Assembly (NCBI GenBank): GCA_007258455.2
Contig: VDFB02254869.1
Location: 1-64,000 of the forward strand
DNA: 64,000 nt
Direction: 5' to 3'
DNA from: Sequoia sempervirens
Taxonomy: Eukaryota > Streptophyta > Pinopsida > Cupressales > Cupressaceae
This document shows, piece by piece, positions 1 through 10,941 of this stretch. Under the pieces are notes generated by a model, which saw only the letters and a list, made by a program, of their open reading frames with translations, searched no databases and was not told the origin of the DNA. Each line of letters begins with the position of its first letter. Positions within the stretch are counted from its first letter, which is position 1. Position numbers and translations under genes: made by a program.

Positions 1-2189
1 GTTTATCTTCTTGATTTAGAGGTTTTATTTCAATCATGTTTGGATCCATATAAGTGGATGCATAGTGGATTTGAAGCTATCACTTCTCCATTGAGAACTT
101 TATTTCACAAAAAACATCATTTCCTAAATTTCCTACCAATTGACCTTATGTACTGCATAAATGTATGCAAACATAACACCAAAATTTATCTTAATTGACC
201 TTCAACACTTCTTCGACATACCCATTGCACACTAAGATTTGATTTCTAATTTCAATAATAAACATGTGCTAAATAATCATTTCAAACTAATCAATAATTC
301 ACCACATCCTTTTCCAACATCTAATACACATATGAATGCAAGGATGTGAACAAGTCAAATATGACCATCAACAAAAGCTACAAGTCTTTTCAACTTTATA
401 AGATGTTGCTTAGTACAACACATCCAAGGCCACATACAACATCAACATGAATTGATTCTTGCATCTCATACTACAAAATATCTCTTGACATGATGCTCTA
501 TTCCTTCTTGAGAGCACATCCCAAGGTAGGACTGCAAGCATCCCATACTACATGCATCTTAATCTTTGCACAAGGCAAGTATCAAAACCAAAAAATATCA
601 ACATATTTAAATATATAGGAAAACACACATAATGAAAATACAAGTACAGATAAAGCAAGCACTTAAAATAAACATAGAATACTTGAGCACCTCACAAATT
701 AAAAAAACTTAATAACAATGACAGTCACATAAGTAAAATCACACAAGGAATTTGCAAACATGATAAACACACTTGTTCCAAAAAACCCATCGAAAGGGAA
801 TTTACGAGTTGTGTGGTGAACCCAAGTACCAATACCTCACATAAAATAACAAGGTTAACTATAGATAAAAGATAGAACATTCCTATCACAAAGTAGAAAT
901 AATATGTCTAGGAGATCTCCTAGCTCTAGTGGTATATTATGCTCCTAACCTTATAGTGTGTATTGGGTTATGAGTAATTGGCTTGTAGCTACCTTAACTC
1001 TTAAATAAGTTATATAATAATTATTATAAACATTTTGGAGAGCATTTTTCTTCCAAAATATGAAATTACGAAAAACAAACTTTCTATTTTCCCTTTTAAC
1101 CTTTTTATCTATTATATATTTTTCTATTTTTTTAATTTTATTTTTATTCATTTTTCTCATTCCTTTTTCCTAATGCAATTGAGTAAAATTGAATCATGTA
1201 ACATTAATTCATTTGCATTAAATTTGAAAAGATGATTAAATCAAGTATAAATATGCATTCCCAATCTAAGGGATTTTCTAAAATTTAAACAATTTTATTT
1301 TATTTTCCCCCTTTTTCCCAACACACAAAAATATTTCATTAGATAACATAATGCAATTATTTCATTCCTAGAAATTCATTAAGGATCAATCAAGGTGATT
1401 AAATCATTAATCAAATCAGACATTTATTAGTAACTCACAATAGATGGACCCTAGAATTGTCTCCTATTTAGATCGCTATTAACACAAGGTCAAACATGAC
1501 ACATACCATACTCAATTCGAGTACAATCGAGGAATAACATAAAAGGAGTTCCAATGTGAGATCTTCGAAATAACCACCATTGGGAAATAATTTAGACCTG
1601 CATAATCTAGTGGAGAAATAACCTTGTACCTATAACCACTCAACACACATGTCAAGCATACCTACTCAATATATAGTAGCTGAAGCATAGCATAATCACC
1701 CAATTGAGTACAACATCATAAAATGTAAATTAGTGCATCTAAAGGTCATATAATCTTGATAGCATTTAATCACAACATAAATATTAATACACATATCCAT
1801 GAACTAAAGCATTATGATAAGTCAAGCATATAAACATCACATATGCATTTCGAGAAATACCGCATAATGAAAAAACATCTAGTCCTCACAATGGACTTGA
1901 CACATTTCCAAGCACAAATCTCAATACATAAAAAACACCAATGTTGACATGTTGAGGAATCACATCTTTAAAAATTCAAGTGGTCCAAACACACCATGCA
2001 AAGAAATAACATAAGCCACAACCAAGGCTAACAATGAAAACAATGAAGTTGAAACAATGATCAACCCCCAAATCAACAAGCACAAGCACTAGCTATGCAT
2101 CCCCTAATATGTTTTCAAAAAATATGTCGATATCAAGAGATCTTCAGGCCGCAAATGAGAAGGGCATTATAGAGAACTAATGGAATTTA
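1..2189. other. Unassigned old repetitive DNA
   Basis: No gene, LTR boundary or RNA gene could be recognised. The sequence is AT-rich and the few open frames are low-complexity. It lies downstream (element sense, minus strand) of the chromovirus integrase at 2190-3147, so it may hold the 3' untranslated region and 3' LTR of that element, but no TG/CA ends or polypurine tract were found. Confidence 0.5.
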
Positions 2190-3147
2190 CTTTCCTTTGA
2201 TATCTATAATTCATAGGCTACCTCATCTACCCACCTCAAGATCTTTTAGGGCTCATATAAGTCTTAAGATTTTTAATTTGTCTTTCCTTTAGGGAGGATC
2301 GCTTGTAAGATTGCAATCAAACAAACACCAACACTCTTATTTCAAAGCTTTTCTCCATATGATGGTGATAAACATACATCTTTTGCTATATTTGCACCTA
2401 TTGGAGATTATTTTTGAGTAATTTCAAGATATCTTAGCCCTATTGGATTAGGTCACTCACCCTTGGGACCCTACTATTAGGAAATACAAGCTCAAACAAA
2501 ATGTTGTCTTCGTAACCATATAATTCCATTAAGGGTGCCATCCCAATGGATAGGTGATGAGTAGTATTATAGTAGTGCTCCCCCAGGTGAAGGAATTTTT
2601 TCAATGCCTTATGTTGGTCTACTACATAGTTGCTTAGTTAGCCTTCCACCCATTTGTTTACCATCTTTTTTTTCATCCATTTGGAGGTGGTAGCTAGTGT
2701 TTGGCATGAGTTTAGTTCTTGCTAGACAGAAGATATATTTCCAAAATAATCTCAAGAACCTACTATCTCTATATATCACAATGTTCTCAGGAAATCTAGG
2801 AAGCCTAAAAAATTCCTTAAAGAACACTTTAGCAACTTAGGCTACCTTATAATATGAGTAAATGAAAAAGAAGTGTGCATACTTGGTGAGTCTATCCACA
2901 ACCATATATAGATAGTCCTTACCTTTGACATTAGGAATTCCCATGATGAAATATGTCAAGACATCAAGAATTGGCGAGAGTTGTAATATTCCTACTTGAA
3001 ATGAATTTTCTATTTTGTTTTATTGGTAAATGGAACATTCCCTAACATATTAGAGCATGTCACCATTGAGTCACTAAATTTCTTGTAAGTTTTGAAATAA
3101 CCCAGTGGCCCACCAAGGGAAAGTCATGGGCTACTTTAAATACTTTT
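2190..3147 (-). pseudogene. Chromovirus-like Ty3/gypsy integrase, 3' half of a split element
   Basis: Read on the minus strand this is a decayed integrase. An HD..GH zinc-finger-like start lies near 3100. The core follows with GKDYLYMVVDRLTKYAHFF near 2900-2860, then a VIYRDSRFLRLFWK stretch and an STSYH-like stretch giving the second Asp region near 2770-2680. The C-terminal part has HYYNTTHH, LMELYGYE, SRVP and MEKSFEIRVLVF, as in chromoviruses. Several stops break it. At 3147 it is cut by Tat-B and resumes at 41467 with the upstream RNase H part. No chromodomain was recognised. The family call is firm, the exact lineage is not. Confidence 0.8.
3143..3147. repeat. Target-site duplication of Tat-B, left copy (CTTTT)
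   Basis: CTTTT directly precedes the TGTAGCTTAGG end of the Tat-B 3' LTR and is repeated at 41462-41466 just after the TGTCTACA end of its 5' LTR. A 5-bp duplication is usual for Ty3/gypsy integration. Confidence 0.85.
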
Positions 3148-3464
3148 TGTAGCTTAGGAAAAAACCTAGGTTAGTAGATTAGAGCATAAATAAGATAACC
3201 CAAAGCAAAGAAATGAAGAAAAAAGGAGTACAAAACATGAAAACAAGGAGAGATCTCACCCAATGTCTTCAACCTCCATGATTAATCTCCATTGCACCTT
3301 CTCTATTTGTTGCAATATTATGTGTGCCCTCAGATTTGTGATGAGCAACCTATGATAGTGCCAATGTCCTAAGCAAATGTTGAAGGAGTCTATCAAAAAG
3401 CTACACAATGCAAGTATGCAAATATGAAGAAAGCCTAATATATGCATAAAATGGCCTATGAAGT
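3148..3464 (-). repeat. Tat-B 3' LTR, outer (U5) part
   Basis: It starts TGTAGCTTAGG and matches 40315 onward of the 5' LTR (the tracts around 'aacctaggttag', 'ggagagatctcac' and 'gcataaaatggcctatgaag'). It is interrupted at 3464/3465 by Tat-A and continues at 19358. Confidence 0.88.
3460..3464. repeat. Target-site duplication of Tat-A, left copy (GAAGT)
   Basis: GAAGT lies just before TGTGATGG and recurs at 19353-19357 after GTATACA. In the unbroken Tat-B 5' LTR the site reads once, inside 'cttatgaagtcaagaagcc' near 40605. Confidence 0.88.
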
Positions 3465-4611
3465 TGTGATGGAACTTTAAACTAAAGAAATTTGAAATGC
3501 AAATTAAAATAAGCAGAAAATCTTTAGAAACGTTCCATCTTTCTCTATCTTCAGAGATTTGTTCGAAGCTGCTGCTCTTAGATTGTGTAAGCTTAGCTTC
3601 TCCAAATGGAAATCTATAGAATGAGTTTGCAAAGGAAGTTCTATCCTATATGCTAGTGAAGGTGAAAATGCTGACGGATATGCACAGGGGCTATGAATTA
3701 TGCACAGGGGCTGTAAATGGAGGATGCTATGGATATGCTATGATATGCCATGATTGTATTGCTATGAAATGAAAATATTGTGAATGCTAAAAAGGATTAT
3801 GCTATTGTAAATTGACTATAATTTTCTTGCTGAAAGCTTCTATATGATTTGAAGGACCCGACAATCCTATTTATAATTTTTCTCAGGCAAAATCCTGGTT
3901 GGCAAAGATCAACGGCTGTGAGATTGTCTAGTAGAATTGAAAGGTGAGAGATGGAGAGGTTGAGAGGAAGATGGAGAATGTTGGGAAGTTGGAGAGAAAA
4001 ATGGAGCCTTGTCTTCAACCCACGGGAACAAGCCTGCACGAGAACAAAAGAATTTAATTTTTCTGTTTCAGCAGTTTGCTTCACGGGTGTTGAAGATAAT
4101 CCCCAAATTAATTAAATAAATAAATTTATTTAATTTCATTTATTGAGTTTGATTTTTTATTTTTAGAACTATGGAAGATTAAATATTTTGGAATATTTAA
4201 TTATGATGTGACTTTAGAATAATTAATTAAATATTTTGAGATATTTAATTGTGAATAGATATTAGAAGAATTTAATTAAATATTTTTGGAATATTTAATT
4301 ATGAATGAATATTAGAATCGAATTTATTTAGAAGAAAGGAATATTTAATCTTTATTTGAATAAAATATTCAAACCAGGATTATTGATAATTAATATAAAT
4401 AAATCATAACGTTTATTTAATTAATTAAGAAATGAATAAGAAAAATGATTAAATAAACTTATTTATTTAATCAAAATGAAAGAATGAACAAATATAAATA
4501 AATTATTTAAATTTATTTATACACAGATGGAATTCGAAGATTTTAATTAAATATTAAAAATATTTAATTAATTACCAAACAATGTGATGTGACCATTTTT
4601 AGGTGTATACA
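3465..4611 (-). repeat. Tat-A 3' LTR
   Basis: It matches 18208-19352 with scattered, mostly transition differences by eye. The right part is rich in near-palindromic 'aatatttaattaaat' tracts. It ends GTGTATACA at the polypurine tract. Minus-strand TATAAATAG at 3867-3875 is the counterpart of the 5' LTR promoter. Its outer end lacks the roughly 109 bp that separate the LTR homology from the primer site in the 5' copy. Confidence 0.9.
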
Positions 4612-4626
4612 TTTTGCCCCTCTTTG
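4612..4626 (-). promoter_or_regulatory. Tat-A polypurine tract (plus-strand primer)
   Basis: On the minus strand this reads CAAAGAGGGGCAAAA and directly abuts the TGTATACA start of the 3' LTR, where the plus-strand DNA primer is expected. The same 15 bases occur at the same place in Tat-B (20216-20230). Confidence 0.88.
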
Positions 4627-4656
4627 AAGTGATGTGTTTTATGCATTACTTCAAAG
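4622..4656. other. Hairpin overlapping the Tat-A polypurine tract
   Basis: CTTTGAAGTGATG (4622-4634) pairs with CATTACTTCAAAG (4644-4656) with one mismatch around a 9-base loop. The left arm includes the last five bases of the polypurine tract. Tat-B has a hairpin at the same position with a different stem sequence. Confidence 0.7.
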
Positions 4657-4932
4657 AATTTTAAAATTTTCCCTAGATGTGGACTGTCAAAATGTTGATA
4701 GGTATATGCCCCCGTGAACGATGAATCAATAATATTTTGAATTTTTGTGAATTTTTGATTTTTTAAAGATTTTTGTGGAATTTTTCAATTTTTATGATTT
4801 TAAAGATGTCAATTCATCGTTTGAAAATAATGATGTAAAGAAATTGACCTGGAAAAATGTAAAATGCAAGTTAATGACTAAAATTGCCCCTGATGTTTTT
4901 TAAGAGATGCTAAAATTCCACCAATTTTACCC
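4657..4932. other. AT-rich spacer before the antisense gene
   Basis: No coding potential was seen. Its place corresponds to 20262-20500 in Tat-B; both end in a shared block reading roughly 'ttttaccct.taaatagg' that holds the TATA-like site. Confidence 0.5.
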
Positions 4933-4940
4933 TTAAATAG
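4933..4940 (+). promoter_or_regulatory. Degenerate TATA-like site of the Tat-A antisense gene
   Basis: TTAAATAG sits in the same flanking block as the good TATAAATAG of Tat-B at 20501-20509, about 140 bases before the apparent splice donor at 5082. It is inferred to be a weakened antisense promoter. Confidence 0.45.
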
Positions 4941-5167
4941 GTTAAAAATGTCATTTTCCATTTTAACCTAGTAAAATTTGTAAATTTTGAGCTCTAGTTT
5001 GATAATTATGCACTTCTGATTCACTAGCATCGTTTCGAGCACATCCGACGACATCAGCAGCCAGCAAACTATGGACCTGCGGTATGTACCCCGTGAAACT
5101 CCTGCTTTTTGAAAATTTTCGTTGGTTGCACATTTTTCGATGTTTTAAATGTGATTTGACATGTTTT

Positions 5168-5386
5168 AGCGCCCTTAAAGTTTTTTGTAGCGCATTTGAT
5201 AAATTTTGTAGCGCATATGATTTGATAGCGCATTTAATAGATTTTGCAGCGCCTTTGATAATTTTTACAGTGCCCATGATTCCGTAGTGCCCTTAATGAA
5301 TTTCGTAGCACCTTTGATTAGTTCTATAGCGCCCATGATCTTGTAGTGCCGATGATGAATTCTGTAGCGCTGATGATTGGATGATG
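5168..5386 (+). repeat. Tat-A 3' repeat array: 21-21-17-bp units in 59-bp super-repeats
   Basis: Eleven units each begin AGCGC or a near variant (AGTGC, AGCAC). Unit starts are 5168, 5189, 5210, 5227, 5248, 5269, 5286, 5307, 5328, 5345 and 5366, giving lengths 21-21-17 three times over and a fourth partial set. On the plus strand the units match the minus strand of the leader array at 17738-17989. Confidence 0.85.
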
Positions 5387-5399
5387 TTGTGATAAATAA

Positions 5400-5640
5400 A
5401 ATTTGTTCCCAAAGTTGTTGAAAAACAAATAATAACTAATAAATTTGTTTTTAAAGTTGTTAAAAACAAATAAAACTGATAAGTTTGCTTCTAAAGTTGT
5501 TAAAAACAAACATGATTTTAATTATTTGCTTTCATGATGATGAAAAACAAATAGTTTGATGGTGATGTGTTTGCTTCTAAGGTTGTTAAAAACAAACGTG
5601 ATTTTGATTATCTGCCTTCCATGAAAATGAAAAACAAACA
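5400..5640. repeat. About 42-bp tandem repeats, each a hairpin, in the antisense intron
   Basis: Six copies are marked by the ends of an AAAACAAA motif at 5429, 5470, 5510, 5551, 5596 and 5638. A copy can fold on itself, the best case being TTTGTTTTTAA pairing with TTAAAAACAAA around 5444-5470. The period is about twice 21. Confidence 0.7.
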
Positions 5641-5712
5641 GTTTGATATTTAGATTGGATTGATAAATCGTGATGATTTGATATTGATTTTGATTTGATG
5701 ATATGTCAATAG

Positions 5713-7588
5713 GAGAGATTGGGTGTTTTGCAGTCACGAGAGGCATTCCTGAGTACATGGGGTTTGATTCCACATCTGTTACAGTTAGATCAAGATGTGA
5801 TTGATGCGTGTGGATTGAGTTCATTGCTTGACATGCCCGAGGTTCGCCTCAACAGGGCTTTATTGACAGCACTTGCAGAGCGGTGGCATAGTGACACCAA
5901 CACATTTCATTTATGGACCAGAGAGATTACAGTGACCCCTGAGGATGTATATCACATCTTGAGGATCCCAGTGATGGGAGAGATAGTGGTATTTGATAGC
6001 CGAGAGGTTGGAGGCATTGATGCTTTGAGACAAATTTTCAGAGATGATCAGATTGCCGGATATTTTATCCCATGGGCCAAGATGACAGATACATATCCAC
6101 CTTTACCAGTTGTACTTGCAGGATTCATTGGAGGTGTTTTATGCCCCGACCATAGGTTGAAGGGGTTCGCGATCGGGTGGGGTCGAGTGCTGGAGAGTAT
6201 GGTGATGCAGGGGACATGGTATGCGTGGGGGACATGCATGCTTGCTCACTTATATGATGAGTTACATCATATTGTTTATGGTAGAGGTCGGAGTTTGCTG
6301 TTGGATGCTTGTTATTACAGATATGGGCTTGGGAGTACTTTGTTGTTTTACGACCATTGACTCAAGGACAGCAACCAGCTGGTCGATCGTATAGATGGAG
6401 ATATGCTCATATCATTGCTCAGCCGAGACTGAGCAAACTAAAGCATTGGCAGCGTCTTTTAGATGATCTAGATACAGTATGTTGGTGACCATATTTAGAC
6501 TATGAGCCATGGCCAGAGGATGTGAGGGAGATGCCCTATGTATGTACGTCCAGATACCTGGTTGGGCATACTCCATGGATTATTGAGAGATTTCTTGCTG
6601 GACGAGTATGTCGGCAGTTTGGTCGGATTCAGGGTATGCCTACGGGTTCTACCATTTATGCACGACGTCAACCAAAGCTTGCAGTGTGGGGTCCACAGAT
6701 TTCATATGAGACAGTAGTGGCAGAGTTCACCAGTTTAGGAGCGGTGATGTGGGATTACCGAGTTGATGTTCTCAACGTAGGGACGACACTAGAGTATAGC
6801 CAATATATCCTAGAGCATCCTACACCATGTATGTTTGATCCTGATGAGCCTATTGCTCCTGTTGCTGCACAGAGACGATGACAGAGAGATTCAACTTTAG
6901 AGGGTGACGATTCAGAGGGAGATGATGATGAGAGTGGAGGAGATGATGATTCAGAGGGAGATGATGATGAGGGTGGAGGTAGGGGTGGTGGTGGTAGGGG
7001 TGGTGATAGAGGTGGAAGGAGAGGTGGTAGGAGAGGTGGTAGAGGTGGACCATGAATGCGACACACAAACCCATCTCCTTCAGTAGATCCAGCAGTATCA
7101 GGTCAGATATCCTCTCTACAAAGTACAATATAGAGTTTACAGACTCAACTAGCACAGGCACAAGTCTTGATTACACAGTTGCAGGGACAGTTGACTTCAG
7201 TTACTGCTGAGAGGGATGTAGCAAGATAGCGGGGTGAGCAGGCCATTGCTTTGGTGGATAGTCTACAGAGAGTAGCAGCTAGCACCTTGACTGGTGATAT
7301 GATGAGAGAGGTGATCAGAGCCACTCGAGAGGCTGAGTTTTACAGGACTAGATATCATGATGCTGTTCCACCTGAGCGGAGAGAGAGTCATGGTCTACTC
7401 ATAGTCGCTCTCATACTACCAGCAGGGGTGTGACACAACCATTACCTCCAGGAGGGCCATCAGGGACAGGCAGAGTAGGTCCATCAGGGCCAGGTGGTAC
7501 AGGTCCATCAGGTGCAGGTGGTACAGGTCCATTAGGTGTAGATGGTACAGGTCCCAGACCAACACCATCAGAGGATAGCACTGCCTAG
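5713..7588 (+). pseudogene. Antisense plant mobile domain (PMD) gene of Tat-A, decayed
   Basis: The open frame from 5713 carries a PMD: TWGLIPHLL, ALAERWHSDTNTFHLW, REITVTPEDVYHIL, GGVLCPDHRLKGFAIGW, then EMPYVCTSRYLVGHTPWIIE and VCRQFGRIQGMP. After the domain comes an acidic Glu/Asp-Gly-Ser stretch (6890-6980), an RGG box (6985-7052), a Gln-rich likely coiled coil (7120-7330), and a Pro/Gly tail ending TAG at 7586-7588. It is broken by a frameshift near 6305, stops at 6487-6489, 6879-6881 and 7053-7055, two more near 7131 and 7228, and a frameshift near 7395. PMD proteins occur in plant genes of the MAIN/MAIL type and in transposons; extra ORFs in this position are known for Tat elements. 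Its role here is unknown. Confidence 0.85.
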
Positions 7589-8984
7589 TGCATTGTAGAT
7601 GATATTTTTGTGATACTCTGTTGAGACATTTGTATACACCTTGAGATGGTCTCATTTTTTATGATGTTATATCATATGTAGTTGACATCCTTGTACATTT
7701 TGACATTCATTTTTGAGATATATGAAATGCATCGATGATTTATGATGAGATAAATGCGTCTATTTACTATAGACATGATGTGTTATGATATGATGGTTTC
7801 ATGGTTATGATGTATATGTATACATGATTTATGAGTTGAAATCTATTTGATGAATGAATGCATATATAATACAATTTATGAATGTTTATGATGTATGCTT
7901 TATTTTTTATAATTTTCTGATGCAAATATGTATGAAAAATGTATGAAATGATGTTTTTGTGAATGTAAAAATATACTCAGTCATGTATGTGAAAAGATAT
8001 GAACAATTTGACACTTTTCCAGATTTTTGGGAACTCTATGAATGCAAAATGCAGATTGTAACATGAATGCAATCTATACTAACCATGCGGGACATTCATA
8101 CAATATTGCCATTTGGAGAGCTTATTTGTGCTTTTTGTATCATCATAGAGCATTGAAATGTTGAAAGTTAATACAAGCATCAAAGGGTATGTTAGCACCA
8201 GTGATGACCTGAGTATTGCTTTCATGATTTTTAATATAGCAAGTTAATAAAAGCATCTAGGTATAATTGAACCAAGATGACCTGAGTATTGCTTGCATAA
8301 ACAGACAAGAGTTAACCTATTTCCCATGCAAATTCCAAAATGTCATCCATGATACGTAGTAAAGCATGTCTCACGACCAATTTGCATAGTACTAATGATT
8401 CCTCATAAACAATAGACAAAGAAAAATCATACTCCTTCCTTTCTTTTCTAGTTCAGTACATCATCGAATTGCTCCAGAGATATGATAGAAAATCAAACAA
8501 CCATTCAAATCTTGCTTAAAGTATTTCAAACATTATTCAGATTAAGATCATCCAACTTAGTTGTCATCATTGATGTTCTTGTTTCAATAGTTGTTTAGAT
8601 CATGTTGTTTTGATGTCAAGTGGCACTGAATAAGCATGTTGTAGTTGATTCGATATGGCAATGTTTGTTATATTTTGGCAAACTATTTTGTGTCTGTTTG
8701 TGATGTTCGAAAAGCTTGTTGCCCCTCTCTTGTTTAGTCTATGTTTCTACGTTTTTCCCCGTGTAAACATAACCTAAGGATAAAAGATATGTACAAATTT
8801 CGTCAAGCCATGATGAAACATAATGATCCCTCATATGATATGGATATCTATAGATGATAGATAATAAATGGATGATGCCAAAAGTGAATGCAAGACATAA
8901 GCTAATAGATGGAAGAGCCTATTTTGATCACAAGTAGCGCCTGTTTACCAGGTTTTCACCACTTGTTTTTATTGCACTTTTTTA
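7589..8984. other. Tat-A non-coding 3' region with ATG-rich low complexity
   Basis: Positions 7660-7990 are rich in 'atgatg' and 'tatgatgtat' runs, matched by a similar tract at 25330-25900 in Tat-B. The remainder to 8984 has no gene or repeat that could be recognised. It lies between the end of the antisense gene and the end of pol. Confidence 0.6.
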
Positions 8985-9085
8985 AGATTTTTCTGATTTT
9001 TTTGATTTTTTTAGGACTTTTTTTGATTTTTTTGATTTTTTCAGGACTTTTTCTAATTTTTTTGATTTTTTCAAGACTTTTTCTG
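8985..9085. repeat. 30-bp T-rich tandem repeat abutting the end of pol
   Basis: About 3.3 copies of a 30-bp unit built from 'gactttttctgattttttt' plus 'gattttttcag'. The plus strand repeats a pyrimidine run followed by CAG, like a splice acceptor. It ends three bases before the pol stop at 9088. Tat-B has the same kind of array at 27160-27335. Confidence 0.75.
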
Positions 9086-9087
9086 AT

Positions 9088-10440
9088 TTAGACATAAAAA
9101 CTCTTCAGATGAATGCTATTGATTGGCTCTTCAAACAGGTCCCCTTCTGACGTTGATAACTGATATGCACTAGAATCGTATGCTGCAATGATGACAAATG
9201 GACCAAGCCAATTAGGTTCAAATTTTCCTTTCTTTTCTCTCTCTTGCTGATTATGTGGATTTTCTCTCAAGACTAAATCACCTACTTGAAATGTTTGTGG
9301 TTTAACTCTGTGATTATAACTACGAGACATAACCTGTTGATAACCCTTCAAATGGTCAACTGCATGTTGATGTATTTCATCTAACAGTTGTAGCTCTTGG
9401 AGGCGAGATACTCTATAGTCCTCATCACTTATCAATCCCTTAAGTGAGACCCTAAGCGAAGGTATTTCAACCTCTAGTGGTAAGATTGCTTCTGCTCCAT
9501 AGACCAAGGCATATGGTGTAGCTCCTATTGGTGTGCGAATGCTTGTTCTGTATGCCCACAAAGCTGGATTTAATTAAACATGCCAATCACGACCGACATC
9601 ATTTACTGTCTTCTTCAGGATCTTCAAGATTATTTTGTTGGAAGCTTCTGCTTGACCATTACCCTGTGGATAGTAAGGTGTAGAGAACCTGTGTTGGATG
9701 TGAAATCTTTCACAAAGTTCATCCACATCCTGATTCTTGAAAGGCCTTCCATTATCAATAATGATAGAACTTGGAACTCCATATCTACAGATAATGTAAT
9801 TCAGGATAAACGAAGATATTTGTTTACCAGTCACTGTTGTCAGAGGAACAAATTCAATCCGTTTTGTAAAATACTTCGTAGCTGTGATGATAAATTTATG
9901 CCCATTTGATGATGAAGGATGTATTTTTCCAACAAGATCAAGTCCCCACTGAGAAAAAGGCCATGTCAGAGTGAAAGGTTGCAGTTCCTGTGCAGGTGCA
10001 TGAATAAGATTCCCATGAATCTGGCATTTAGAACACTGCTTGACAAAAGTAAGAGAATCTTTCTCCATGGTAGGCCAATAGTATCCCATTCTGACAAGTT
10101 TCTTGGCTAAGGACAAACCACTTGAATGAGTTCCACAAATACCACCATGAACCTCTTGTAAGGCTTTTTCAGATTCATCACGTTCAAGAAATCTAAGGTG
10201 TGTACCATCAAGACCACGTCTGTAAAGGATATCGGCAATTAAAATATAATAGGATGATTGACGTATGAAATTCTTTTTTTGGTTTCAAAATAAATCCGGA
10301 GGTAAGATGTTATCTTTCAAATAGGTATAAGTCTTGCCATATAAAGGTGAATCAGAACCGGTTAAATGATATATGACTTGGGTCTCAGGATTATCATAGG
10401 CAGGAGAAAACAATTGTTCCACTAAGAATTCATGCTTAGT
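9088..10440 (-). pseudogene. Tat-A integrase
   Basis: Integrase inserts the element cDNA into the genome. The zinc-binding part has HSSG...KKLVRMGYYWPTMEKD and QCSKCQIHG (H..H..CxxC). The catalytic triad is intact: Asp in WGLDLVGKI, Asp in IIIDNGRPF, Glu in YPQGNGQAEASNK. The C-terminal part has NPALWAYRTSIRTPIGATP, LVYGAEAILP and KFEPNWLGPF, ending FYV and TAA at 9088-9090. In-frame stops lie at 10441-10443, 10285-10287 and 9574-9576, with no frameshift. The stretch 10117-10440 links it to the preceding RNase H. Confidence 0.88.
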
Positions 10441-10941
10441 TTAATCTTCTGATAGTTGTAATAAGGAAGCAATTGTAGCCATTGCATCTGCAGCTTTATT
10501 ATCAATCCTTGATATTTGTGAAAACTTGATTGACACAAAATACTTTTTATAATCATCCACCATGTTCTTGTAAGGTAGCAACTTATCATCTTTAGTTTGA
10601 TAATCATCATTAATTTGATTAATGACAAGTTGTGAATCACCGTAGACCTGGAGCTCTGTAATTCGCTGCTCTAATGCTATTTTCAATCCTATGAGAAATG
10701 CCTTATATTCAGCTATGTTATTTGTGCAAGGAAACATCAACCAATATGATCGTGAAATGGTATGTCCTTTAGGTGTAACAAAGAGAATCCTTGCCCCTAA
10801 GCCATATTGTGTATAAGATCCATCAAAGTACAATGTCCATGGTTTCTGAATTGTTGCTGTGAAGACATCTGCATCAGGAAACTCAATGTGCATTGGATTT
10901 TCTTCTTGTAAAGGTGCTTTAGCCAACTGATCTGCAATGAC
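10441..10941 (-). pseudogene. Tat-A archaeal-type RNase H (second RNase H)
   Basis: It carries WTLYFDGSYTQYGLGARI (first catalytic Asp), CTNNIAEYKAFLIGL (Glu), VYGDSQLVINQI (Asp) and IDNKAADAMATIASL (the terminal Asp region). A second, archaeal-like RNase H after the ordinary one is the hallmark of the Tat lineage. The key acidic residues are present. Flanking in-frame stops are at 10942-10944 and 10441-10443. Confidence 0.87.

Larger units (their letters stand above)
5082..5712 (+). other. Predicted intron of the Tat-A antisense gene
   Basis: The donor CTGCG|GTATGT at 5082 aligns with CACTG|GTAAGT at 20670 in Tat-B. The acceptor ATGTCAATAG ends at 5712, just before the open PMD frame. The interval holds the 21/17-bp repeat array and the 42-bp hairpin repeats, and no coding sequence. 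Splicing is inferred from consensus sites only. Confidence 0.45.

Noticed and set aside
951..1235. Phe/Ile- and Lys/Asn-rich ORFs
   Set aside because: Low-complexity AT-rich sequence open by chance on both strands.
6755..7161. Proline- and histidine-rich minus-strand ORFs
   Set aside because: Antisense shadows of the Gly/Arg/Asp-rich part of the PMD gene.
5713..7588. A host PMD gene of the MAIN/MAIL type
   Set aside because: It lies wholly inside Tat-A between pol and the 3' LTR, and Tat-B has a counterpart at the same position, so it is element cargo.
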